64,000 nt of DNA from Flavobacteriaceae bacterium (GTDB taxonomy: Bacteria > Bacteroidota > Bacteroidia > Flavobacteriales > Flavobacteriaceae): contig JABABD010000037.1 of the NCBI GenBank assembly GCA_014238425.1, positions 26,809-90,808 of the forward strand. The letters are read 5' to 3'. Position 1 is the stretch's first letter. Every line of letters starts with the position of its first letter. Both the position numbers and the translations under genes were made by a program. This document shows positions 25,021 to 34,431 of the stretch, piece after piece. The notes beneath the pieces were generated by a model, which was not told where the DNA came from, searched no databases, and saw only the letters and a program-made list of their open reading frames with translations.

Positions 25021-25869
25021 CTAGAATAAAGATTTTATACCATTTTTTAGTTCGAAAACAGAGGTCACTTCTTTAAGATCTAGCGCCTTATCAAAAAAGG
25101 TAAGCTCATCCATTAAACCAATATAACCTAGACCTAGCATAATTTTTCCATTTTCTGCTTGCCATGTAAAAGGATCATTAACATCTACGACTCCCTTGAA
25201 TTGACCATCTAGATATAATTTGAATGTAGGTTTCGTTGTATTTACTTTTGAAAAAGTAATGGCAATGTGTGTCCATTTTCCGTTCTTAAAAGGAGGTTGC
25301 TTTACTGTAACCGTACGTTCCTCCCACTTCGTTTCATCGTTTTTATTTTCTGGGTTCCAAACGTCTAAATCTCCCAGAGCTCCTAATCTAAACTGTCTTG
25401 GGTCATGATCTGTGAAATCTACCCATAAGGCCGCATCGTTGTATCTAACATCTGTAATGCATATTGGGTCGCAATAGCCTGGCGCTAAGTCTTTGTTGGG
25501 GTCTAATTGCAACCAAAATGACACGGTACCGCTCCATGATTTACTACTGTAACCTACATTCTTATAGGCCTTATAAAAAATAGCAGACGTGTTTGCCTTT
25601 TTAAAGTGAAGCGCATCACCCGTAAGGCCTTTTCCTTTTGCTAAAACGACATCAGGGTTGTGCAAGCCAGGTTTGGCACTATCTGCTTTTTTATAGTTTT
25701 CGGCAGTATAAATCTTTGCATCGCCAACGGAGACATCTGCAGATAGTTTTCCGTCAAAAGAACTGTAAAATAGTATATGATCTTTTAATTGTTCGTTTTG
25801 CGAACAAGATATACTTGTAATAAGACAAAAGAATACTCTAGATATAGACAAAAGCATGGTTGTTTTCAT
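25021..25869 (-). CDS. Exported LamG/ConA-like lectin-fold protein
   Basis: The 282-residue protein has a signal peptide whose end (LITSISCSQN) fits a lipobox (S-I-S-C), so it is probably a lipoprotein. The rest is one ConA-like jelly-roll domain of LamG_3 type: ILFYSSFDGKLSADVS at the start, WSGTVSFWLQLDPN in the middle, WTHIAITFSKVNTTKPTFKL, then LGYIGLMDELTFFDKALDLK at the end. Such domains bind glycans or proteins at the cell surface. The target is unknown. It has no close operon partner; the racemase gene lies 77 bp upstream on the same strand. Confidence 0.8.
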   Translation of the reverse strand: MKTTMLLSISRVFFCLITSISCSQNEQLKDHILFYSSFDGKLSADVSVGDAKIYTAENYKKADSAKPGLHNPDVVLAKGKGLTGDALHFKKANTSAIFYKAYKNVGYSSKSWSGTVSFWLQLDPNKDLAPGYCDPICITDVRYNDAALWVDFTDHDPRQFRLGALGDLDVWNPENKNDETKWEERTVTVKQPPFKNGKWTHIAITFSKVNTTKPTFKLYLDGQFKGVVDVNDPFTWQAENGKIMLGLGYIGLMDELTFFDKALDLKEVTSVFELKNGIKSLF

Positions 25870-25946
25870 GATGTTTAGTTTAAAAGATTAAAATTTATAG
25901 TATATGCCCTAGTACTTTATTTAGGGCTTTATTGGTTACATTTAAA

Positions 25947-26663
25947 TTATTCAGGTAATTCTGCACAACTATCCTCCAAACTCCATTCAATGGCATTATA
26001 AGCATGAATTTTTCCTGTATCGAATATTGGAATATCTACATCTGTCTTTGAAATAAGAATGGGCAATTCTGTACACCCTAAAATAACGCCTTGTGCTCCT
26101 TGATCTTCCAGTGCTTTTATAATTCTAATAATTTGTTGCTTCGAGGCATTTGTAAATTGCCCCTTCACTAATTCATTATAGATAATATCATGAACAACTT
26201 GTCTTTTATCGGCATCAGGAGTCAAAATTTCTAGTCCAAAATCATTCATCAATGTCTTGGTGTAAAAATCTTTCTCCATGATAAATTTCGTGCCTAATAA
26301 TGCTACTTTTTTTAAACCCATTTTTTTGATGGTTACACCAGTGGTTGTAGCTATATGCATAAAAGGGATACTTACATTTTCAGAAATATAATGACTCACT
26401 AGATGTATCGTGTTTGTACAGAGCAAAATAATATCTGCTCCTGCCCTTTCTAATTGTTGTGCGGCTTGTTTCATAAGTTTTCCGATGGCATCCCAATCGC
26501 CTTTAAAAGTCAATCGTTCTATATCTGCAAAATCTACTGAGACCATAATACATTTTGCAGAATGTGAACCTCCTAGTATGTCCTTTGCTTTGGTATTTAA
26601 AAACTCATAATACAGTTTTGATGATTCCCAACTCATCCCTCCTATTAGTCCAATTGTTTTCAT
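25947..26663 (-). CDS. Aspartate/glutamate racemase family protein
   Basis: The 238-residue protein has family features: start MKTIGLIGGMSWESSKLYYE, first catalytic Cys in IILLCTNTIHLV (about residue 82), and second Cys in GVILGCTELPILI (about 195). The two Cys act as acid and base to interconvert amino-acid enantiomers without PLP. The amino acid cannot be told from sequence; the broad-specificity YgeA-like group is likely. It is divergent from the LysR gene at 26824, a typical regulator-target arrangement. Confidence 0.9.
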   Translation of the reverse strand: MKTIGLIGGMSWESSKLYYEFLNTKAKDILGGSHSAKCIMVSVDFADIERLTFKGDWDAIGKLMKQAAQQLERAGADIILLCTNTIHLVSHYISENVSIPFMHIATTTGVTIKKMGLKKVALLGTKFIMEKDFYTKTLMNDFGLEILTPDADKRQVVHDIIYNELVKGQFTNASKQQIIRIIKALEDQGAQGVILGCTELPILISKTDVDIPIFDTGKIHAYNAIEWSLEDSCAELPE

Positions 26664-26810
26664 ACGCCTACTATTTTTAGTTATACAAATTATTTATGAC
26701 CTTAGTTTCTACAAAACTATGATGGATAGATATGCATTAATAGTTTTAAGATTGAGATAACCAAGTTCTTAATTGAAATAATTTCAACTACAAGTTATAG
26801 CCAAGTAATC

Positions 26811-26818
26811 TACCTTTG
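26811..26818 (+). promoter_or_regulatory. -7 promoter element of the LysR gene
   Basis: TACCTTTG fits TAnnTTTG and ends 5 bp before the ATG at 26824, so the transcript probably has little or no leader. Confidence 0.55.
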
Positions 26819-26823
26819 CATTT

Positions 26824-27714
26824 ATGGAGCTCAAATATTTCAGATTAATAAAAACTATTGCGGAAGAAGGCAGTCTAGCTAATGCTACGGAACGTCTTTT
26901 TTTAACACAGTCGGCTTTAAGTCATCAATTACGTGAGTTAGAAGAACGATTGGGTTTTAAAGTCTTCCACAGAACAAGAAATAAATGGGAATTAACCCAA
27001 GAAGGTACGGAACTATATAAATTGGCTAACAAACTATTTAGCTCTATTGACGAAGGTTTTAGTACCATAAAACATATTAAAGAGGGCTCAAAAGGCGCTA
27101 TTAAATTGAGTGCTGAATGTCAATCATTTTTTCATGCCATTCCATCGTTTATTCAAAAAATGGGGATTCTATATCCAGAAATTAGTATCGATGTAACGCT
27201 TGGTGCAACCCATCAAACAATATCGCAAGTATTATCTGAGGATATTGACATTGCTATCGTGACATCAAAACCAGAATCTGATGAGCTTTCTAGTGTTCCT
27301 GTTTTTAAAGATGAAATTTTTGCTATTATGCATAAAGAGAATCAATTAAACAATTTAGAGTATCTAGATGCTAGTCATTTTGGAAATGCCCATTTGCTGA
27401 TCAACTCTTTTCCGTTAGAAGGTGTCGCTGTCTATGAACATTTTCTAAAACCTAATAAAATAAATCCAATTAAGATCTCAGCAATTCCGTTTACTGAAAT
27501 TACATTATCAATGATACATGCCAATATGGGAATTATGTGCGCCCCAAAATGGCAATTGACTCCTTTTAAATTGTCAAAAGAATTGATGTTTAAACGTATT
27601 GGAAAGAACGGCTTAAAACGAAAACATTACTTGGTCGTAAAAAAGAAGCATCGTAATAAAAAGTATATACACGATTTCATCTCTAGTTTTGTGGAAGATT
27701 TTTTAGAAGTATAA
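26824..27714 (+). CDS. LysR family transcriptional regulator
   Basis: The 296-residue protein has an N-terminal winged helix MELKYFRLIKTIAEEGSLAN, then ATERLFLTQSALSHQLRELE and the linker ERLGFKVFHRTRNKWELTQEG. The C-terminal periplasmic-binding-protein-like effector domain begins about residue 90 (GAIKLSAECQSFFHAIPSF). It probably senses a small metabolite and controls the divergent racemase gene. Its -7 box is 5 bp from the start codon. Confidence 0.92.
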   Translation: MELKYFRLIKTIAEEGSLANATERLFLTQSALSHQLRELEERLGFKVFHRTRNKWELTQEGTELYKLANKLFSSIDEGFSTIKHIKEGSKGAIKLSAECQSFFHAIPSFIQKMGILYPEISIDVTLGATHQTISQVLSEDIDIAIVTSKPESDELSSVPVFKDEIFAIMHKENQLNNLEYLDASHFGNAHLLINSFPLEGVAVYEHFLKPNKINPIKISAIPFTEITLSMIHANMGIMCAPKWQLTPFKLSKELMFKRIGKNGLKRKHYLVVKKKHRNKKYIHDFISSFVEDFLEV

Positions 27715-27716
27715 TT

Positions 27717-27924
27717 CATTCCACACCACATTCTACCACTCTCCTATCGTGCTTCGTAAAAAGAGTGTTTACTCACAATATTTTTATTGTTTTAATGGAG
27801 TTCGTGCACCGCATGCGGTTTTATTAACTGAATAAAGAAACTTTTGAGATTAAACTTTTCTAGAATCTATAAATAAATCTTCGATTTTAACCAAAGCTCA
27901 AGTTACATAACGCAGAACATTATG
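27717..27924 (+). repeat. Interspersed intergenic repeat with internal insertion
   Basis: Begins CATTCCACACCACATTC immediately after the LysR stop codon, has AAAAAGAGTGTTTACTC, then about 50 bp of unrelated sequence (27769-27822), then resumes TATTAACTGAATAAAGAAAC, TTTTGAGATTAAACTTTTCT, TTTTAACCAAAGCTCAAGTT and ends ACATAACGCAGAACATTATG. It forms the first half of the 434-bp gap upstream of the TIR-TonB gene. Confidence 0.75.
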
Positions 27925-27945
27925 GTTCTTTTTTGATAGGTGAAT

Positions 27946-28006
27946 AAAAGGGGATTCCTACCATTATAAAAGGGTATTATACCTGTCAAAAAAAGGGAAA
28001 GTTCCT
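27946..28006 (+). promoter_or_regulatory. Triple AAAAGGG iteron upstream of the TIR-TonB gene
   Basis: Three direct repeats: AAAAGGGGATTCCT, AAAAGGGTATTATACCT and AAAAAAAGGGAAAGTTCCT. Their GGG starts at 27950, 27972 and 27995, spacings of 22 and 23 bp, about two helical turns. Each has an inverted CCT at its 3' side. The same type of array, in the same orientation relative to its gene, precedes the gene at 34432. Probably an activator binding region. Confidence 0.5.
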
Positions 28007-28148
28007 GTAGATATTTATTATAGATATTCATAACTTTATAAGCTGTTATTTTTTAGTTTTAATTAATACAAAGTGTTTTTTACTGATTTTTTGGTATTGA
28101 CAAGCGCTGAGCTATTAAATGAAGTTTCAAACTATTAGTTAACTGGTC

Positions 28149-30089
28149 ATGGGCGAACTGAATAATATTTTTATCTCTTACCGCAGAGAAGACAGTGCAG
28201 ATGTAACTGGTCGAATTCATGATAGCTTAAGTCAACATTTTGGCAAAGAGAAAATCTTTGCAGATGTAGACTCTATACCATTAGGGGAAGACTTTAAGAA
28301 GTATATCGATCAAGAGGTTGGAAAATGCAAAATCCTTTTGGCCGTAATTGGAAAAGATTGGATTAAGCCTCGTAATCAAAAAGATGGGGAGTCACGGCTT
28401 AAAAATCCTAAAGATTTTGTTAGAATTGAAATCGAATCTGCTCTTAACCGAGACATACCGGTTATTCCTTTATTAGTTCATGGGGTTAAAATGCCGTCTG
28501 AAATTGAATTGCCCTCAGGTCTAAAGAAATTGGTATACCGCAACGGGATTCCCATTCGCGCGAACCCAGATTTTCATAACGATATAAATCGATTGATTCA
28601 AGGATTGGAAGCTAATTTGAAAAAGTTGACAGAAAAAGAAGTTGAGCTCGAAGAAAAAGCGAAGATAGTAAAGGAAGAAAAATTAAAAAGACAAAAAGAG
28701 GAATCTCGCTGGAAAAAGACTAAGGAAGAGAATTCAATGATATCTTATCAAAATTATTTGAAAGAATTTCCACAAGGTAAATACGAAACATTAGCTTTAA
28801 AGGCTATTCATGAATTAAAGAAGGTTGAAGAAGAAAATCAAAAAAGAATTACCGAGAATAATTTCTGGAAGAAAACTTACCTTGCAAATACCATTGCTTC
28901 ATACAGATCATATATTGATAAAACCGAATTAGGAGATCACAACAAGGAAGCAAAATTAATGCTTAAGCAACTGGAAGAAGCTTCTGAATTGAAGGGCAGA
29001 AAAAAGGATGAACTTAAAAAGCATCTAACTGAACAGAAGATTGTCGCTAATCCTAAAGGAGAAAATGTTGAAAAAAAAGTTTGGAATGAGGCTCAAAAGC
29101 AAAATTCAATAAGCGGCTATCAATATTACCTAAAAAAATATCCAAATGGGAAACATCATATAGATGCAAAAAAACAAATTGGGCTCCTTTTTGCTTACAA
29201 AAATCAAGTAAAAAAGAATAAGTTCACTTATATGGGAATTGCTGCTGGACTTATCTTCCTGATTGTATTATTCGCATTGAAGCCATGGGCAAATTTTGAA
29301 GAGATTGAAGAGAAGGCCTTTATTAAAGCTCAGGGTACAAATTCAGTTGAAGCGTATAATGATTTTATCGTTAGTTACCCTAAAAGCAACTTTGTAAAAT
29401 CTGCAACTGATAGTATTGAGAGTTTAAAGGGAAATGATGCCTATGTAGCCGCTTATACAACCATGAGCGAAGCGGGATGGAAAGAATTCAAGAACGAATA
29501 TCCCGAAAGCAGATTTAACGGCAAAGCAGATTATTTTATTGATAGCTTACGACAACATCTAATTTTTACAAAAGCCAATTCGCAAATAGATTATAAATCC
29601 TATATTAGAATGTATCCCAATGGTTTTTTTGTAGAAAAGGCCCAGGCATGGCTAGCAAAAGTCAGACCCCCTGAATCTCCACCTATTATTGAAATTATAG
29701 AAGATGCTGGAGATAGTGACGAAGAGGAAGATATCGAAGTGCCATTTTCAGTGGTTGAAAATGTGCCAATCTATCCTGGCTGTGAACCTGGAAACAACCA
29801 GCAGAAAAAAGAATGTATGTCTAATAAAATCGGGAAATTTGTTCAAAAAAAATTCAACACAGAATTAGCTGAGGGTATAGGTTTAACTGGTCATCAGAGA
29901 GTTATTGTTGCATTTAAGATTGACAAAAATGGTAATATCATTAGTGTGCGTGCTAGAGCGCCACACACAAGGTTAGAGCAAGAAGCGATAAGAGTAATTA
30001 ACTTATTACCTAAAATGAACCCCGGTAAGCATAGAGGTAAAGTGGTAACGGTTCCTTATTCTTTACCAATTAGATTTAAAGTTGATTAA
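28149..30089 (+). CDS. TIR - repeat - transmembrane - repeat - TonB fusion protein
   Basis: In this 646-residue protein a TIR_2-type domain spans about 5-112: NNIFISYRREDSADVTGRIH at the start, IFADVDSIPLGEDF, LLAVIGKDWI, then VRIEIESAL with E94 at the position of the NADase glutamate and PVIPLLV. A charged coiled segment follows at 155-190. Three copies of a 33-residue helical repeat (W..A....S...Y..YL..YP.G....A) start at about 188, 240 and 312. One membrane helix lies at 360-379. Three more such repeats start at about 390, 435 and 473. An acidic linker and a TonB C-terminal domain (533-644) complete the chain, with YPGCE and KKEC cysteines and PYSLPIRFKVD at the end. The predicted topology is TIR in the cytoplasm and TonB domain in the periplasm. 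The gene stands alone. NAD cleavage and outer-membrane coupling are inference. Confidence 0.85.
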   Translation: MGELNNIFISYRREDSADVTGRIHDSLSQHFGKEKIFADVDSIPLGEDFKKYIDQEVGKCKILLAVIGKDWIKPRNQKDGESRLKNPKDFVRIEIESALNRDIPVIPLLVHGVKMPSEIELPSGLKKLVYRNGIPIRANPDFHNDINRLIQGLEANLKKLTEKEVELEEKAKIVKEEKLKRQKEESRWKKTKEENSMISYQNYLKEFPQGKYETLALKAIHELKKVEEENQKRITENNFWKKTYLANTIASYRSYIDKTELGDHNKEAKLMLKQLEEASELKGRKKDELKKHLTEQKIVANPKGENVEKKVWNEAQKQNSISGYQYYLKKYPNGKHHIDAKKQIGLLFAYKNQVKKNKFTYMGIAAGLIFLIVLFALKPWANFEEIEEKAFIKAQGTNSVEAYNDFIVSYPKSNFVKSATDSIESLKGNDAYVAAYTTMSEAGWKEFKNEYPESRFNGKADYFIDSLRQHLIFTKANSQIDYKSYIRMYPNGFFVEKAQAWLAKVRPPESPPIIEIIEDAGDSDEEEDIEVPFSVVENVPIYPGCEPGNNQQKKECMSNKIGKFVQKKFNTELAEGIGLTGHQRVIVAFKIDKNGNIISVRARAPHTRLEQEAIRVINLLPKMNPGKHRGKVVTVPYSLPIRFKVD

Positions 30090-30245
30090 GAAAAATACAG
30101 CAATAAGAAGCTTGACAAAATTTCCTTATAAATGAGCTTATTTTATACTTTATTAAAGGATAATAAATCTCTTTGGACTCACCTTTAAGTACTTTAGAAT
30201 TGTTTCTAGATTAAGAATTATATAGATTTCATTACTCTTTTTTTC

Positions 30246-30305
30246 CATTTCACGCAAATTAGGCTTCCCTCCTACACTTCGACAGGCTCAGTGACCTGTT
30301 GTAGT
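30246..30305 (+). repeat. 5' fragment of the interspersed repeat
   Basis: CATTTCACGCAAATTAGGC and TTCCCTCCTACACTTCGAC resemble blocks one and two of the family, followed by AGGCTCAGTGACCTG. The 3' part is missing. The region 30090-30245 between the TIR-TonB gene and this fragment shows nothing else. Confidence 0.45.
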
Positions 30306-30311
30306 ACCTTG

Positions 30312-32075
30312 TCAATCACTTTCTATATACCCTAATTTCACTAAAAACGCTTCTGTCATGTCTTGTACCGTCGCGCGAGCTACTGCATTATTGAAAAAAT
30401 GACCAACGTTCTCAAATATTTTATAGTCATAATCATTGCCAAGCGCATCCATTTTGTCCCTAAACTCTGTAAACTCACTAATAGGTGCTAAATGATCATC
30501 TGTTCCATGAAAAAAGATAGAAGGCACAAGGTTTTTATCTAACTGATGAAATGTCGAAATAGATTCTGGCTTCTGCTCCGAATTTCTCGCGAACCAATTG
30601 TTTTTTAGCGTATTATATGATGCGGAGTGTACAACAATGGCATTGGGTCTAGAGCTTTGCCCTGAACTGTCTGTTTCTTCAAACTCATCCATGATAGCCG
30701 TGCATGCTGCCAAATGTCCACCAGCTGAAAAACCAGCAGCCACTATTTTATTTGGGTCAATACCTAGTGATTTAGCTTGTTTTCTTGTCCATAGAATTGC
30801 TGATTTAGCATCTCTGATGCAATCGATAATATTGGACTTATGGATATCTATCAATCGGTATTCAAACGATATGGCAACCATACCTTTGGAACTATATGTT
30901 TTACAATTCTTATACCCCCATTCAGGTATGCCGATTGCCCAACCGCCACCGTGAAAAAACAAGTATGCAGATCTTTGATCTCCTTCTTTAAAATCTTCAG
31001 GGTAAAAAATATGCGCTTCAAGTTCAATATTCCCTATGGTCTTATAAATTTTAATCGTACTGGGTTCTTTTCTCCTTTCGGTACCTGCTTGATAACGATC
31101 TTCTATCTGTTTTATAAACGCCTCATTTTTGCAATCTTCTCTATATTTAGGCATAATATCTTCAAGATATGAAATACCATAACTATCCATACTTTTATTT
31201 AGATGCTCGGTGAATAAATAATCTTTGATCTCTTGATGTGCATCTAGCTGTCGTATTTGTGTATATCTTGGATGTATTTTTTCTACGGGCGCATCAAAAT
31301 AATTGCCAAATTTATAGTCGCCGGCAGCTTGCGCTTGTATATACGCATCCAAAAACAATACATAATCTAACGATTTTAATAATTCAGGTTTATCAAAACT
31401 TCCCTTGGCAATATCTTCGTAATAGGTCTTCTCTACTGGCAGGTTTTCATTAGTACGTTGCTTAAATAGGGGTGGATGTACTATTTTATAGAGTTTGCTT
31501 CTATATGTTATATCGGTTACTACTTTTTGTTCAAGAATCTCATTTACAGGATTGCTGCTTTTGAATGATTTATGTGCATTAAAATAAACGTTCTCCAAGG
31601 AATCCAAGATCGAATTAATAGTAGCAGATGGCTGATCATAAAAATCAATGCCATTAATATATTTTCGGTTTGAATTGATTATACCCCTCAAAGAACTTAA
31701 ATGATTGTTTTGTTTTTCACCTTTACCAGAAAACACAGTTTCCGAGTTAAAGTCAATATGGAGCGAATCATTCGGTGAAAGAAATAATTCGACGTCATTT
31801 GATTCATGACTGATGGTATAAAAATCAGGCTTTTCAACTGGCAACTCTATTCTGAACGTACCATCATCGTTCAAGTTAATGATCGAATCACCTATGCTAA
31901 GTCTATCGATCCAAGGATCGATAAGGAGTACTGCACCGTTTCTTAATTTAATTGTTTTAGACCAGTTGATATCAACTTTTCCTGTGATGATTGCCGTGTC
32001 CGTTTTTTGATTGGTTTCGCATGATAATAATACTATGCTGAGCGCAAGTATTATGTACAACATTTTAGTATTCAT
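30312..32075 (-). CDS. Alpha/beta-hydrolase (BD-FAE/HSL type) lipoprotein
   Basis: The ATG at 32075 gives MNTKMLYIILALSIVLLSCE, a lipoprotein signal with lipobox LLSC. The open frame extends to 32129 but adds only polar residues. The N-terminal half contains a beta-rich DUF4369-like section (TGKVDINWSKTIKLRNGAVL..., NDDGTFRIELPVEKPDFYTI). The C-terminal half is an esterase: oxyanion HGGGWAIG, nucleophile GFSAGGH, acid HGTDDHLAP, histidine NVGHFFNN. It probably hydrolyses acyl or feruloyl-type esters in the periplasm or at the outer membrane. It is divergent from an ABC exporter operon. Confidence 0.83.
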   Translation of the reverse strand: MNTKMLYIILALSIVLLSCETNQKTDTAIITGKVDINWSKTIKLRNGAVLLIDPWIDRLSIGDSIINLNDDGTFRIELPVEKPDFYTISHESNDVELFLSPNDSLHIDFNSETVFSGKGEKQNNHLSSLRGIINSNRKYINGIDFYDQPSATINSILDSLENVYFNAHKSFKSSNPVNEILEQKVVTDITYRSKLYKIVHPPLFKQRTNENLPVEKTYYEDIAKGSFDKPELLKSLDYVLFLDAYIQAQAAGDYKFGNYFDAPVEKIHPRYTQIRQLDAHQEIKDYLFTEHLNKSMDSYGISYLEDIMPKYREDCKNEAFIKQIEDRYQAGTERRKEPSTIKIYKTIGNIELEAHIFYPEDFKEGDQRSAYLFFHGGGWAIGIPEWGYKNCKTYSSKGMVAISFEYRLIDIHKSNIIDCIRDAKSAILWTRKQAKSLGIDPNKIVAAGFSAGGHLAACTAIMDEFEETDSSGQSSRPNAIVVHSASYNTLKNNWFARNSEQKPESISTFHQLDKNLVPSIFFHGTDDHLAPISEFTEFRDKMDALGNDYDYKIFENVGHFFNNAVARATVQDMTEAFLVKLGYIESD

Positions 32076-32283
32076 TTGGTTGAGTTTATGTAAGGATACC
32101 ATTTCTGATGAATAGTTACACTTTTCCAAAAAAAAAGCTAAACTAAGAATTTAAAAACAGTACGTTTTAGTAATCATTTAAGTCCAGCACACAATTCATC
32201 CATAAAAAAATACAATTCAGTAAAATCATTTCTGTAGATAACAATGGTTTCATGACATTTGAATCATCAAGGAACCACTAACT

Positions 32284-33204
32284 ATGATTCAAGTACAAAA
32301 CCTTTCCAAATCATTTCAAAACATAAAAGCAGTAAACGATATTAGTTTTACTATTGACAAAGGAGAAATCTTCGGGCTCTTAGGTCCCAATGGCGCTGGA
32401 AAATCAACAACATTGAATATGATGAGTACCATTTTAAAAAGTGATACTGGAACTATTCATATTGATGGTATACACCTCAATGAAAACTCAAAAGAATGCA
32501 AACATTTGATTGGTGTCGTACCTCAAGAGATATCTTTATACGAAGACCTTTCTGCTTATCAGAATTTGTTGTTCTGGGGGAATTTATATGGGATTCCCTC
32601 TAAAGAAATGAAAGAAAGTATCCACACAGTCTTAAAATTGATTGGATTGTTAGATCGAAAGAAAGATTTAATAAAAACCTATTCTGGAGGTATGAAACGC
32701 AGAATCAATATTGCCGCGGCATTATTACATAATCCAAAAGTATTGTTTATGGACGAGCCAACAGTGGGTATCGATCCGCAAAGTAGAAATCACATTTTTG
32801 AAGTCATCGAAACCTTGAATAAACAAGGAATGACCATTGTCTATACCACACATTATATGGAAGAAGTAGAGCGTTTGTGTGATCGTATTGCTATTATAGA
32901 CTCAGGCAAGATCATCGCCCAAGGAACACAATCTCAATTGAAAGGATTGGTGCAGACGAAAGAAAGCATTCAGTTTGAATTTATTTTTCTTTCTGAAAGC
33001 AATGTGAATCAACTAAGAGAAGTACTTCCCCATAGCATGGTACAAAACGAAAACAAGTTGTTGGTAGAATGTACAGTGCAAGAGCTTTCTAAAGTGATTA
33101 CAGCATGTAATGAATTGCAATTAAGCATCAAAGACATACAACTGAACAAAGTAAACTTAGAATCCATCTTTTTAAGCCTTACAGGAAAACAACTGAGAGA
33201 TTAA
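32284..33204 (+). CDS. ABC exporter ATP-binding protein
   Basis: The 306-residue protein has Walker A GPNGAGKST (34-42), Q-loop VPQEISLYEDLSAYQN, signature YSGGMKRR, Walker B VLFMDEP and H-loop TTHYMEE. The C-terminal extension (about 220-306) is typical of multidrug/lipid exporter ATPases of the CcmA type. It pairs with the ABC-2 permease 36 bp downstream. The substrate is unknown. Confidence 0.93.
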   Translation: MIQVQNLSKSFQNIKAVNDISFTIDKGEIFGLLGPNGAGKSTTLNMMSTILKSDTGTIHIDGIHLNENSKECKHLIGVVPQEISLYEDLSAYQNLLFWGNLYGIPSKEMKESIHTVLKLIGLLDRKKDLIKTYSGGMKRRINIAAALLHNPKVLFMDEPTVGIDPQSRNHIFEVIETLNKQGMTIVYTTHYMEEVERLCDRIAIIDSGKIIAQGTQSQLKGLVQTKESIQFEFIFLSESNVNQLREVLPHSMVQNENKLLVECTVQELSKVITACNELQLSIKDIQLNKVNLESIFLSLTGKQLRD

Positions 33205-33240
33205 TAAACAGCACAGTAATCAATTGCAAAACCAACTATC

Positions 33241-34356
33241 ATGATAGCTACTATCCTAAAAAAAGACCTAAGACTATATTTCTCAGATAAAAAAGGAGTC
33301 CTCGTAACCTTTTTATTACCCATTATTATGATTACGCTATTCGCATTTGCATTTGGTGGTGTCGGAAAAAAGAAAAGCGCTCCAAAGCCTTTAGGAGTTT
33401 TGGTCGTGGATAAAGATTCTACCACAGATTCTCAAAATTTGATCACAAAATTAAACGCCATGCAAACCATTCGTTTGATTGCTTCTGATGAGGAGAAAGC
33501 CTTAAACCTTGTCAAAAAAGGAGAAAATGTGGCCGCTTTAATTTTTGAAAAGGGATTTTCTGATGCTGTAGCTGCAGGTACAGATTTACCCATAGAATTG
33601 AAATATGATGCCGCAAGAGATTTACAGATGCGAATTGTACATACCGTTTTAAAAGAAGGATTGAAATATCATTTAGGAAAAGCAGATGCGATTAATAATG
33701 TAACACTAAAAACGACGTCGTTAATCAAAGAGAGTTCTACCAAAGCACATCCTGGCTTGGTACAAGCTGTAGCGGGAACAGCAATTATGATGTTATTGTT
33801 TAGTATTGCTGCTGTTGGCGGCGGATTGTTAGATGAAAAAGAAGCAGGAACTTTAAAACGTTTGCTAATTGCTCCCGTAAAACCAATGGACATTTTATTA
33901 GCAAAAATGGGAACAGCCATGATGGTTTCTATTTTACAATTAACGGCCATGTTTGTCTTTGCTTGGTTGGCATTCGGATTACCAATTTTTATGGATGTAT
34001 TCTCATTGATATTATTGATTTTATGTATCTCATTTGCGGTTTCTAGTTTTGGGGTTTTCTTAGTGTCTACGGTAAAGACGCGTCAGCAATTACAAGGCAT
34101 GAGTACTATTATTATCATTTTGATGTCCGCAATTGGAGGCAGTATGATTCCGATTAGCATGATGCCTGCATTCATGCAAAACATTGCAGTCATTAGCGTG
34201 AATTATTGGGGAATTGAAGGTTTCTTTGATATTCTTTGGAGACAATTACCTTTGATAGATATTCTTCCTAAAATGGGAATTCTATTAGCCATTGGTTTTG
34301 GAATGACCTTGGTTTCTACGGTTTTGTTCAAGAAGAATATTATTGCAATAGAGTAG
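33241..34356 (+). CDS. ABC-2 type exporter permease
   Basis: The 371-residue protein has one N-terminal membrane helix (about 22-42, VLVTFLLPIIMITLFAFAFG), a large extracytoplasmic loop to about 175, then five hydrophobic helices, with DEKEAGTLKRLLIAPVKPMD as the coupling-helix motif of the YhgE/DrrB-like group. It forms an exporter with the ATPase encoded directly upstream. Confidence 0.92.
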   Translation: MIATILKKDLRLYFSDKKGVLVTFLLPIIMITLFAFAFGGVGKKKSAPKPLGVLVVDKDSTTDSQNLITKLNAMQTIRLIASDEEKALNLVKKGENVAALIFEKGFSDAVAAGTDLPIELKYDAARDLQMRIVHTVLKEGLKYHLGKADAINNVTLKTTSLIKESSTKAHPGLVQAVAGTAIMMLLFSIAAVGGGLLDEKEAGTLKRLLIAPVKPMDILLAKMGTAMMVSILQLTAMFVFAWLAFGLPIFMDVFSLILLILCISFAVSSFGVFLVSTVKTRQQLQGMSTIIIILMSAIGGSMIPISMMPAFMQNIAVISVNYWGIEGFFDILWRQLPLIDILPKMGILLAIGFGMTLVSTVLFKKNIIAIE

Positions 34357-34431
34357 TTTTATTTGAGGTAATAATTACCCGTTTTATTGTACACTTAGGT
34401 TTCATTACTTTATGACACAAATTTCTAACTA

